Positions 14,196 through 22,441 of a stretch of 64,000 bases of DNA are shown here, in pieces (position 1 is the first letter of the stretch; every line of letters starts with the position of its first letter). The position numbers and the translations under genes are program-made. Origin of the DNA: Gilliamella sp. wkB308 (GTDB lineage Bacteria > Pseudomonadota > Gammaproteobacteria > Enterobacterales > Orbaceae); assembly GCF_001690185.1 (NCBI RefSeq), contig NZ_LZGN01000022.1, positions 62,001 to 126,000 of the forward strand, given 5' to 3'. The notes below the pieces were generated by a model. The model was not told the DNA's origin. It saw nothing but the letters and a program-made list of their open reading frames with translations, and did no database searches.

Positions 14196-14298
14196 GGTGC
14201 GAAATCGCACCGCGCACAATGTTATATTCAAACCAATTGACCCGATGGCAGTCGGACACTCATAAGACGCACATAACGCCAAGCCGGACGCGTTATGT
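14196..14298 (+). promoter_or_regulatory. Structured 5' leader of the capsid gene
   Basis: Two perfect hairpins: GGTGCG-AAAT-CGCACC (14196-14211) and ACATAACGC/GCGTTATGT (14271-14298, 10-nt loop). They lie between the terminator and the capsid start. No convincing promoter is visible; TTGACC near 14237 lacks a good -10. The hairpins may protect or regulate the most abundant late mRNA. Confidence 0.5.
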
Positions 14299-14359
14299 TT
14301 ATACAGAGCCGCTAATCTGCGACAACTCTTTATATCGGTTTATATCATAGGATTGCAAT

Positions 14360-15259
14360 ATGACATTTGCAGCTAACCAAAATAAAATCACATCCGCGTA
14401 TGTAACACAGTTTCATGATTCGTTTGAAATTACGTGCCAACAAAAAGAATCACGGTTGTTAAAAACAGTTCACAACCGGGGATCTATTACCGGTAATATG
14501 TTTACAATTAACGACATGGGCAACCTCGAAATGCGTGATCGTGTCCGATTTGGTGATACTCAATGGGATTTACCAGATTCAGGGACACGCAGGGTATACC
14601 TTGCCGATAAATCCATGGCTGTACCTGTTGACAAAATGGACGTGCCAAAATTGCTCGCCAGTGTACAGGGTCCCTACATGAACGCCTGTTTATTTGCGTA
14701 TCAACGCGAAGTTGACAAAGCCATCTATAATGCATTACTGGGCGAAATTGAACGCATTAACGAGTACAACGGGAGCGTAACTAAGGTTTCTCTACCTAAC
14801 ACTCAGGTCATTTTGCACAATAACGACGGGATTACTAAATCAAAAATTCTCACAGCTAAATCTATTTTTAGAGATAACGAGTGTGATGAACATAACGGCG
14901 AAGAAATTTACATGTTATACGATGCAATTATGATGAGCCAGATATTAAGCGATACAACCTTAACAAGCGCTGATTTTATGAGCTTGCAAATGCTCCAAGA
15001 AGGTAAGGTCGGTACTAAATGGTGTGGCATTAATTGGATACCGTACAACAGTCTGAAAGTGAGTGATGACGGTGGTTTGCATAAAAAATCAGTCATGTAT
15101 ACCGGCACTTCAGTGCACTTCGGGCAGGGTTCAGCTTATGACGTAGACATCTCTAAGCGTCCCGATAAAAACAACACGCATCAAATTCTTGTCGATGCCT
15201 CATTTGCTGCCGGACGAGCTAACGAACAAAAAGTTGTTGAAATCCAAATCGCAGCATAA
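14360..15259 (+). CDS. Major capsid protein
   Basis: 299 residues. No signal peptide or membrane span. It has an N-terminal helix-rich region including an early FEITCQQKESRLLKTV segment, a central EVDKAIYNALLGE helix, and a C-terminal ILVDASFAAGRANEQKVVEI. This matches the podoviral capsid family found with T7-like connectors in temperate phages. Expected HK97 fold. It lies between scaffold and tail tube genes, where the T7 capsid gene sits, and TAGGA upstream supports the start. Confidence 0.9.
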   Translation: MTFAANQNKITSAYVTQFHDSFEITCQQKESRLLKTVHNRGSITGNMFTINDMGNLEMRDRVRFGDTQWDLPDSGTRRVYLADKSMAVPVDKMDVPKLLASVQGPYMNACLFAYQREVDKAIYNALLGEIERINEYNGSVTKVSLPNTQVILHNNDGITKSKILTAKSIFRDNECDEHNGEEIYMLYDAIMMSQILSDTTLTSADFMSLQMLQEGKVGTKWCGINWIPYNSLKVSDDGGLHKKSVMYTGTSVHFGQGSAYDVDISKRPDKNNTHQILVDASFAAGRANEQKVVEIQIAA

Positions 15260-15273
15260 ACATTAGGGCGCGT

Positions 15274-15837
15274 ATGGCTACGAAAATTTCAATATGTTCT
15301 AACGCAGCCCTGTTAGTCGGAGCGGCTCCAATTGCCAATCCGACAGATAACACCACGGCGGCACGATTAACATTCAATTTATATGATCATGTCAGGGATG
15401 ATTTACTCCGCGCTCACCCGTGGAATTTTGCCACGAAACGAGTGAAATTATCGCCCCTAACCTCGCAACCAGCCTATGGTTATCTGTATGAATACAACCT
15501 GCCGGCTGATTGTCTCCGTGTGTTGGGTATTGATTACCCGTTGGTGTCATCTGATTTTAGAATCGAGGGGGGACGTGTTTTAGCTAATACGGATTCATTA
15601 AACCTTCGCTATGTGTTTAAAAACGAGGACGTCGCCACGTGGTCCCCCGATTTTGTCGCTGTGGTTACCTATACCCTTGCATCATTAATTGCCTACCCGA
15701 TAGCTAAATCTGATTCACTCAGACAAACGCTTGAGCAAAAGGTACTGTTTAAAACCCAGATCGCTAAAGCTAATAACGGTCTTGAAAATCCATCTCAACG
15801 ATTAATTAGTAATCCGTTGATGCAGGCGAGATACTGA
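15274..15837 (+). CDS. Tail tubular protein A (gatekeeper, T7 gp11-like)
   Basis: 187 residues. Signature start: ICSNAALLVGAAPI with the TAARLTFNLYDHVRDDLLRAHPWNFA helix, then LPADCLRVLGI and a late TYTLASLIAYPIAKS segment. These occur in the T7 gp11 tail tube A family (196 residues in T7). The protein forms the ring under the portal and connects to the nozzle. It is immediately followed by the tail tube B gene. Confidence 0.92.
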   Translation: MATKISICSNAALLVGAAPIANPTDNTTAARLTFNLYDHVRDDLLRAHPWNFATKRVKLSPLTSQPAYGYLYEYNLPADCLRVLGIDYPLVSSDFRIEGGRVLANTDSLNLRYVFKNEDVATWSPDFVAVVTYTLASLIAYPIAKSDSLRQTLEQKVLFKTQIAKANNGLENPSQRLISNPLMQARY

Positions 15838-15840
15838 TTT

Positions 15841-17853
15841 ATGCCTACTCAATTTAGATTTGCTCAAACGTCATTTTCTGCTGGTGAAATATCGCCGGAG
15901 ATGTTGGGGCGCACCGATACAGCCAAACATCAAAACGGATTAAAAAAATCTGTTAACACGTTTATCTCTCCATTTGGTGGTGCAGTGAGACGGCACGGCT
16001 CCAGATTTGTTAGTCATGCCAAATATGCGGATAAAGATGTCATTTTGATTAAATTTGTTTTCAGTGTGGATCAGTCATACATGATCGAGCTGGGTCATAA
16101 ATATATGCGTTTTTATATCAATAGTCACATTATCCGTGATGACAGGGGCGACATTTACGAAATAGGAACGCCATATAATGCAGGCGATTTACACGATATT
16201 AAATATACTCAGCGTCAAGATACGATGTTTTTGGTCCATGAGAATTACCCAATACAGGAACTCAAACGTTATGGCGATCATAATTGGGGGCTCAAAAATG
16301 CGGAGTTTGATCCGCCTCCGTTTGAGGAGACCGTACCTACACCAAGAGCGTATTTAAAATTTAACACATCCGATAAAGATGTTGGCAAATCAATATCGGT
16401 ATCAATTTTTAATGATGACGCCGGAAAGGATCGCTATTACGGATTTACTAAAAATGATATAAGCGCCCGTATTTCGGTTAATAGTGGCGTTCTGCTCATC
16501 AACGAGTTAGGCGACGAACGGGATGGGAATTTCTCTACAGCCAAGGGTAGGGTTGTGTATGCGTTATCGTCAACGATAACCGCAATACCGAATTCGTGGA
16601 CGCTGTTACATCCCTGCTGGTCCGCTGAGCTGGGCTACCCCTCAGCAACCTACCTACATCAACAACGGTTAATCTTTGCGGCATCAAAACGATTTCCGCG
16701 TAAAATTTGGATGTCTACCACAGGCAACCCCTACAATTTCGATACAGCGGATAGTAGTGATGATGATGCTCTATCGATCGGTATTGATGACAATCAGGGT
16801 AATAAAATAATTCACATAACACAGGATCAGGTATTACTAGCGTTAACCGCCGGTAATGAATTTTCTATTACTGGCGGTTATGAAAACGGCATTAAGCCAA
16901 GCAATGTAAACATCAGATTGCAATCTTCTTTCGGCTGCTCTCATGTGCGCCCTATCAATATTGATGCATCAATGCTATTTGTTCAGCGAGCAGGAAAACA
17001 ATTAAAAGCCGTTTCTAACGGGGGTTATTACGGCACTGAGGTAGAGTGGTCTACGTTATCGGAGATATCACGACATTTATTGACCAGCGGTATAAAAGCC
17101 ATGACCTACCAGCAAGATCCAAATTCAATGATTTATGTTGTTTGTAATAACGGAAAAATTGCAGCGTTAACCTATAACTCAGAGCAGGAGATTATGGGCT
17201 GGGGATCTGTTGAAACCGACGGGGCATACATCTATGCATGTTGTATACCGGAGAAAACGCGGGATGTGGTTTATACCGCTGTTCGTCGCCGTATCAATAA
17301 TAACAATGTGGTTTGTATCGAAATTTTTGATTCGGAGTTGAATACCGATTGTGGGCTGTCAGGCTATGATGAAAACGGTGCGCGAAAGTGGGGCGGTTTT
17401 GAACATCTTAACGGTCATACGGTTTCAGTGGTTGCCGACGGTGTAGTTATGCCTAACATGCCCGTGGTTAATGGGGCTATCCACCTAAATCGTGACGCCA
17501 AAAAAATTGAAGTGGGGATCAACTATGAAACACGACTTGAATTGTTGTTTCAGGATTTCCCAACAGCACATGGCACATTGGTTGGATCCCAAGTCACATT
17601 GAGCGAGGTCATTTTTAAATTTCATAAAACTATTGGGGCGACGGTCGAGCTATACGGATCGGACAGTGAACAAATATTAACAGCTAGAAAATTTGGTAAC
17701 AACCTGTTAGACGAAAGCCCACCCGAATTATCAACGTCTGAAAAATTGGATTCACTGGGGTGGGATGTTAACGAAATCAACTTGATTATAAAACAAACAC
17801 AGCCGTTGCCATTTCATCTTATGGCTGTGTCCTATTTGGTGACAGCAGGATGA
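15841..17853 (+). CDS. Tail tubular protein B (nozzle, T7 gp12-like)
   Basis: 670 residues, mostly beta. The N terminus QTSFSAGEISPEMLGRTDTAKHQNGLKKSVN in pieces, followed by SPFGGAVRRHGSRF, is the hallmark of podoviral nozzle proteins. A later GNEFSITGG and QRAGKQLKAVS region is also typical. Length is shorter than T7 gp12 (794) but normal for temperate relatives. Six copies form the tail nozzle to which fibres attach. Its stop overlaps the next start (ATGA). Confidence 0.92.
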   Translation: MPTQFRFAQTSFSAGEISPEMLGRTDTAKHQNGLKKSVNTFISPFGGAVRRHGSRFVSHAKYADKDVILIKFVFSVDQSYMIELGHKYMRFYINSHIIRDDRGDIYEIGTPYNAGDLHDIKYTQRQDTMFLVHENYPIQELKRYGDHNWGLKNAEFDPPPFEETVPTPRAYLKFNTSDKDVGKSISVSIFNDDAGKDRYYGFTKNDISARISVNSGVLLINELGDERDGNFSTAKGRVVYALSSTITAIPNSWTLLHPCWSAELGYPSATYLHQQRLIFAASKRFPRKIWMSTTGNPYNFDTADSSDDDALSIGIDDNQGNKIIHITQDQVLLALTAGNEFSITGGYENGIKPSNVNIRLQSSFGCSHVRPINIDASMLFVQRAGKQLKAVSNGGYYGTEVEWSTLSEISRHLLTSGIKAMTYQQDPNSMIYVVCNNGKIAALTYNSEQEIMGWGSVETDGAYIYACCIPEKTRDVVYTAVRRRINNNNVVCIEIFDSELNTDCGLSGYDENGARKWGGFEHLNGHTVSVVADGVVMPNMPVVNGAIHLNRDAKKIEVGINYETRLELLFQDFPTAHGTLVGSQVTLSEVIFKFHKTIGATVELYGSDSEQILTARKFGNNLLDESPPELSTSEKLDSLGWDVNEINLIIKQTQPLPFHLMAVSYLVTAG

Positions 17854-18302
17854 TTAGAGAAGCAACTTTTTTAGATATACCAGCGGTGTTTGAGCTTTGT
17901 AAAAAGGCATACGCGGAATCAAGTAATCATCAACGATTATATGCATGGGATGAAGAAAAAGCCATTTCGTCGTTAAAAATTTTTATTTTGTGTAATGGCG
18001 CAACTGTTTTGATTGATGAAAAGGGCGGAGTAATAAGAGGCTTTCTTATTGCTGAATTAACTGCGCCGCTTGGTGGGGTAGATATCATTGCTACTGATGT
18101 GGCGTTTTATGTATTACCCGAACATAGAGGATCGTTAACGGCATTCAGGTTGATAAAAAAATATGAATCTTGGGCTAAAAAGAACGGGGCTAAACATATT
18201 GAGCTGGGCGTATCATCCGGTATAGATCATGAGAAAACCTTATCTTTATATGCATTTTTAGGGTACAGACCCTTATCGGTTACTTATACAAAAGAGGTGT
18301 AA
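17850..18302 (+). CDS. GNAT-fold virion protein (T7 gp13-like)
   Basis: 150 residues with GNAT acetyltransferase shape: MIREATFLDIPAVFELCKKAY at the start, a beta-strand VDIIATDVAFYVLPEHRGSLTAFRLIKKYESWAK in pieces, and YAFLGYRP near the end. The acetyl-CoA loop reads HRGSLTA rather than the usual R/Q-x-x-G-x-G/A, so enzymatic activity is uncertain. T7 gp13, encoded at the same position after gp12, has the same fold and is a virion assembly factor. That role is the best guess. Confidence 0.8.
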   Translation: MIREATFLDIPAVFELCKKAYAESSNHQRLYAWDEEKAISSLKIFILCNGATVLIDEKGGVIRGFLIAELTAPLGGVDIIATDVAFYVLPEHRGSLTAFRLIKKYESWAKKNGAKHIELGVSSGIDHEKTLSLYAFLGYRPLSVTYTKEV

Positions 18303-18303
18303 T

Positions 18304-18777
18304 ATGTGGTGGTATTGGGCAGCAAAAGGCACAGCAGACGCGGCTAACTATACAGCGGATTTTATAGACTACAAAACGCAAAGCCAGTTATTAAAGGCAC
18401 AAGCAAAGCTGTATAAAATGAATGCTAAAAGCACGATTTGGGAGGGGCAACAAAACGCCGATAAGATTTCGCGTGAGGGCGATCAGGCTCAAGGGACCGT
18501 ACGATCGGATTTCGGGGCATCAGGCGTTGATGTTAATGATTCTCAAACAGTAGCCAGTACGCAACGCAGCCTACAGAAGGCGGTTAACGATGATGTTTTT
18601 GCAACAATGTATAGTGCGGCAAAAGAGGCTAATCAACAAACCATTAACGCCAAAATGGCTAAATACAATGTAAAGCAACTAAAGAAAGGTTTTATATTCA
18701 AGTCCATTGGCACATGGGCAAATAATGCAGCTAATTCTATGTCGGCATCAAGCATGTTAAGCGGAGGAGGCTCTTAA
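18304..18777 (+). CDS. Internal virion protein (T7 gp14-like)
   Basis: 157 residues. A helical, Ala/Gln/Lys-rich protein with an early hydrophobic segment (WWYWAAKGTADAANY) and a Gly-rich GTVRSDFGASGVDVNDSQT loop, which is typical of podoviral gp14-type ejection proteins. T7 gp14 is ejected into the host outer membrane at infection. Position two genes after the nozzle and coupling to the next gene (TAATG) support the call. Confidence 0.8.
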   Translation: MWWYWAAKGTADAANYTADFIDYKTQSQLLKAQAKLYKMNAKSTIWEGQQNADKISREGDQAQGTVRSDFGASGVDVNDSQTVASTQRSLQKAVNDDVFATMYSAAKEANQQTINAKMAKYNVKQLKKGFIFKSIGTWANNAANSMSASSMLSGGGS

Positions 18778-20903
18778 TGGCTAAAATCCCAGCATTTGGC
18801 AATATACGGCTTGGGGGGAGTAACGCTACACTTCCGGATAGCATCTCAATTGGACCAGGGCTTGGTAAGCTTGGCGATGGCTTAAATGCTATTGCTAACT
18901 TGATGCTACAAAAAAAACAAGAGGATGATCAACTTCAATACCAAAAAGCCCTATTGGATTTAGATGAATTTGCTAATGACGAACTTAACAACCCGGAAAC
19001 CGGCTATTTAAATCTGAAAGGCGAGAATGCCCTTAATGAAGCCGGGAACGTTAACCAACGTTATACCGATAAGATTGCAGAAATTAGGGAAACGTTGCGA
19101 GGAAATAGTTATTTAAATAAGTTTGATCTCCAAACCCAAGACATGCATATAGCCTATAACCGGCAATTGATGATGCATGAAAGCAGGGAGCAAGACGCGC
19201 TCGCTGCTAATACTATTCAATCAAGTATCAATTTAGCCATGTCTAATGCCGAAGGCTTATATAACGATAATACTTCGCTTCGCATGGGGTTTGATAATTT
19301 GCTGTCACGTATTGATGAGTTTTCTCATGAGCGCGGAGTGCCTAATGAGGTGCGCCAACAACAACGAGAACAAATTACACAACAATACTACTCATCGGCA
19401 TTAGATGGGTGGGTAGCGCATACCGAAATAACGAAGGGTAGTTTTTCGGCGCTTGCTGCAAACATGAAAAAATCGTATGCATACAACCAACTTACCGAAA
19501 CGAACAAAGCTAAGTATATGCTCAAGGTGGATAGTCTAATAAGACATCAAGGTAATGCAAATAGGGATAGCTTAAGCCTTGATTTGACAAATGCTAAGGC
19601 GATGCAGGAAAGGGGTATTGTTGCTCCCGACATTCCACTTAGCCGATTCAATACGGTTTTTGGGGAAAAAGGACAACAAGCATATGACGCATATCAAGAT
19701 GGTCAAACGTTAGCGCGTAATATCAATGCAATGAAAAGTATGCCGAGCAAGGATCTTTTAGCTTTTACCCAAGAAGAGGATATCTTGCAAGGGGATAAGA
19801 CATTATCAGATTTGACCGCAGATCCAAGCGCCACTAACTTTGCTCAAAGGCTAGAGCTGCAAAAAACGAGGGCGAGGGCGGCAGCAATATTATTAGATAA
19901 ACGGCGTAAAGATCCTATTGCAGCGGCACAGCAAGCGGGCGAAGTAAATGATCTGGAATATACACTGGAAAGTTTGCGAGCGCGCGTGGTACAGGCTAAC
20001 CGAATCAGTAAAGATTATGGTACTGAATTACAAATCTTTTCAAATGCGGAGGCGGATAATTTAACACGAGTATTAGAAGATGCGGGTGCGGATCAACAGT
20101 CTCAATTTTTGAAAGTTTTTTCAGAGGCAACCGACGATGATAACAATGCGTATAATGCCATTTTGAAGACTGTAGGTTTAGAAAATCCCGGGTTTGCTCT
20201 TGCTGGTGAAATGCTTAATAGCCCGGCTGGGCGAAGTGTTGTTGTTGAAAAAAACATATTTACAGCTAATGAAGTAAGGGATCGGCAGACGGTTGCGAAC
20301 TTTATATTGAAGGGAGCCGATGCGCTTAAACCTTCTAAAAAAGGTGATCCGTCTATCAAGGACATTACACTACCGCCTAAATCTCTTGAAGAGTTTGATA
20401 AATTGACGGGTGAGTTTTTCGCTGACGTTCCGAAAGTTAGACAGCAAGTATACAGTGCTGCGATGAGTTACTATGTAGGTAAATCCATCTCTCAGGGAAA
20501 TTACGCAAACACTCGTGAAATAGACCCCGATCTTTTAGAGGAATCAATTAACGCAGTAGCAGGCGAAACATCGAGAAAATATAACGTACGTATGCCGTGG
20601 GGAATGGATGAGGATACTTTTTCAAATCATATAGAGCAACAGTACGATGCAATTGCAGTCAAAAATGGGTGGGTAGAATCTGAAACGTTAACAAAATATC
20701 TTCATGACCCACACGATCCGTATAGGCTAACACGCAGGCAGTTAATTGACCGATTTCGGTTGATACCATCAAACACTAACGGCTTACCAGATGGTCGTTA
20801 TTTTCTCAAGGCTGGTAACGGATTTTTGAGAGATAACAACGGCTTACCCGTCATTATTAATACATTACAACCCTATCGTGAAATAAAGAGCATACCAGAA
20901 TGA
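18777..20903 (+). CDS. Internal core/ejection protein (T7 gp15-like)
   Basis: 708 residues compared with 747 for T7 gp15. Predominantly helical, rich in Gln, Asn, Asp and Ala; an N-terminal Gly-rich region (IPAFGNIRLGG, ISIGPGLGKLGDGL) precedes long helices. A conserved LNLKGENAL-like element occurs here as GYLNLKGENALNEAG near residue 78. Such proteins form the inner core and enter the cell to build the trans-envelope channel. The stop overlaps the next ATG. Confidence 0.8.
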   Translation: MAKIPAFGNIRLGGSNATLPDSISIGPGLGKLGDGLNAIANLMLQKKQEDDQLQYQKALLDLDEFANDELNNPETGYLNLKGENALNEAGNVNQRYTDKIAEIRETLRGNSYLNKFDLQTQDMHIAYNRQLMMHESREQDALAANTIQSSINLAMSNAEGLYNDNTSLRMGFDNLLSRIDEFSHERGVPNEVRQQQREQITQQYYSSALDGWVAHTEITKGSFSALAANMKKSYAYNQLTETNKAKYMLKVDSLIRHQGNANRDSLSLDLTNAKAMQERGIVAPDIPLSRFNTVFGEKGQQAYDAYQDGQTLARNINAMKSMPSKDLLAFTQEEDILQGDKTLSDLTADPSATNFAQRLELQKTRARAAAILLDKRRKDPIAAAQQAGEVNDLEYTLESLRARVVQANRISKDYGTELQIFSNAEADNLTRVLEDAGADQQSQFLKVFSEATDDDNNAYNAILKTVGLENPGFALAGEMLNSPAGRSVVVEKNIFTANEVRDRQTVANFILKGADALKPSKKGDPSIKDITLPPKSLEEFDKLTGEFFADVPKVRQQVYSAAMSYYVGKSISQGNYANTREIDPDLLEESINAVAGETSRKYNVRMPWGMDEDTFSNHIEQQYDAIAVKNGWVESETLTKYLHDPHDPYRLTRRQLIDRFRLIPSNTNGLPDGRYFLKAGNGFLRDNNGLPVIINTLQPYREIKSIPE

Positions 20904-22441
20904 CATTTAAACAACTATACAATGAAGCTATCGCTAACGGTGTTGATTTTTATGATTACACTCCCACCCTGTCAGACCACATTTGGAACGGAGCCAGATC
21001 GGCATTATCCGGGGCGTACGTCGGTTTATTAGCCAAACCCTCTACGGTTTTAGGTGGGGCAATGGTTTATACGATGGAGAAAATCGACCAATTAACGGAT
21101 CAGCCTACTGATAGCGCAGTAACACAGTACCTAAAAAATTCGCTGGCGGACACAGTCAAACATACCCAACTCATGCAAGAGACTGCTCAAAATTCCGGGA
21201 TGTTATCCGCAACATTATTTTCTGCGTTTGATGTGATCAGTTCATTTGTGGGACTGGGTAAATTTGCCAAATCAACGGGAGGAACGGCATTATTAGCTGG
21301 TGGCATACAGGGGTATGCAGATTATGAGGCTGGATTGTCTGAAGGTTTGGATAATCACACCGCGGCACAAAAAGCGTTTGTACATGGCGGTTCAATTGCA
21401 TTAGGTGGGTATATGCCCATGACAATGGGCTTTCGGTTCACATCAGAAATGAAAAGCTTTATAAATGCGCAGACTAAACTGTCGAAAACCTATGCCTATG
21501 GCAGGCTTGCACTAAAGGACATTATGTATACCACCGGGGCGAATGTTGCTACTGGCGCAGGTTATCGGGGATTTACTCATGACATATTGGCGTCGAACGG
21601 TTATCACGAAATGGCATCACAGTACCACGCGCTGGATACTGAGGCAATAACTGTTGATGCAATACTGGGCATTTTCTTTGGTGGTGTGGGTAAATTCGCT
21701 GAAATCAAACAGCAACGATATTTAGATGCTGCTCTCGCTAAAAACAATCAATTGCACCAAAACGATGCGGCTATGGGTGTGCCGTCAGATATCGAATCTC
21801 TAAATATGCATGATAAAGCCTTTAATAAGGCGTTTGATGACATGATCAATGATCGCCCTGTTGATGTGTCTGCTATTCTAAGCGATGGTCGATTTATTAT
21901 CAAACACGATGTTGATTGGCAAAATGCACTAACCCAAGCCATTGTTAAACATTTTCCCGATGAAGCTATTTATTACACAAAAAACGGAACACCTATACCC
22001 GGCAAGATCATTGATGAGATTAAAACCGAAATAACAAACAAGCCTAAGTTAAGTCGTCGAGACAAACAGGATATTGCTAATTTAAATAACGGCATAATAC
22101 CGAAACATTTAACCCAAAAAGTCATGGATAAAACCGGTCTTAAAGCTAGCGACATTTCCGAATCTTTCGATATTTACCAACGTCAAGCCGAGGTTAGCGA
22201 TATTGAATTTGAATCTATGCGCCAAAATGCGACCTACGATGATCAATCAGGGGGGGATATTGTCAGTCAGATCCTTAAAGACAATCCCAACATGCATATC
22301 AATTATTTGGATGAAAGCGGCAATGAAATAATGATAAATGCCAAAGATCTTATCGAATCAATAGATCGGGATATTGAAAAAACTAAATCAGATAAAAAAC
22401 TATATGACGCTGCTGTGGCGTGCATATTGGGGAGCATATAA
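20900..22441 (+). CDS. Internal virion protein, first half of a split gp16-like region
   Basis: 513 residues. Several hydrophobic, Gly/Ala-rich helices (ALSGAYVGLLAKPSTVLGGA, GLGKFAKSTGGTALLAGGI, AILGIFFGGVGKF) suggest membrane insertion after ejection. No lysozyme-like transglycosylase motif is recognised. Together with the next gene (825 residues) the total is close to T7 gp16 (1318), and the two are joined by a stop/start overlap TAATG. It is the second of three large ejection proteins. Confidence 0.7.
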   Translation: MTFKQLYNEAIANGVDFYDYTPTLSDHIWNGARSALSGAYVGLLAKPSTVLGGAMVYTMEKIDQLTDQPTDSAVTQYLKNSLADTVKHTQLMQETAQNSGMLSATLFSAFDVISSFVGLGKFAKSTGGTALLAGGIQGYADYEAGLSEGLDNHTAAQKAFVHGGSIALGGYMPMTMGFRFTSEMKSFINAQTKLSKTYAYGRLALKDIMYTTGANVATGAGYRGFTHDILASNGYHEMASQYHALDTEAITVDAILGIFFGGVGKFAEIKQQRYLDAALAKNNQLHQNDAAMGVPSDIESLNMHDKAFNKAFDDMINDRPVDVSAILSDGRFIIKHDVDWQNALTQAIVKHFPDEAIYYTKNGTPIPGKIIDEIKTEITNKPKLSRRDKQDIANLNNGIIPKHLTQKVMDKTGLKASDISESFDIYQRQAEVSDIEFESMRQNATYDDQSGGDIVSQILKDNPNMHINYLDESGNEIMINAKDLIESIDRDIEKTKSDKKLYDAAVACILGSI

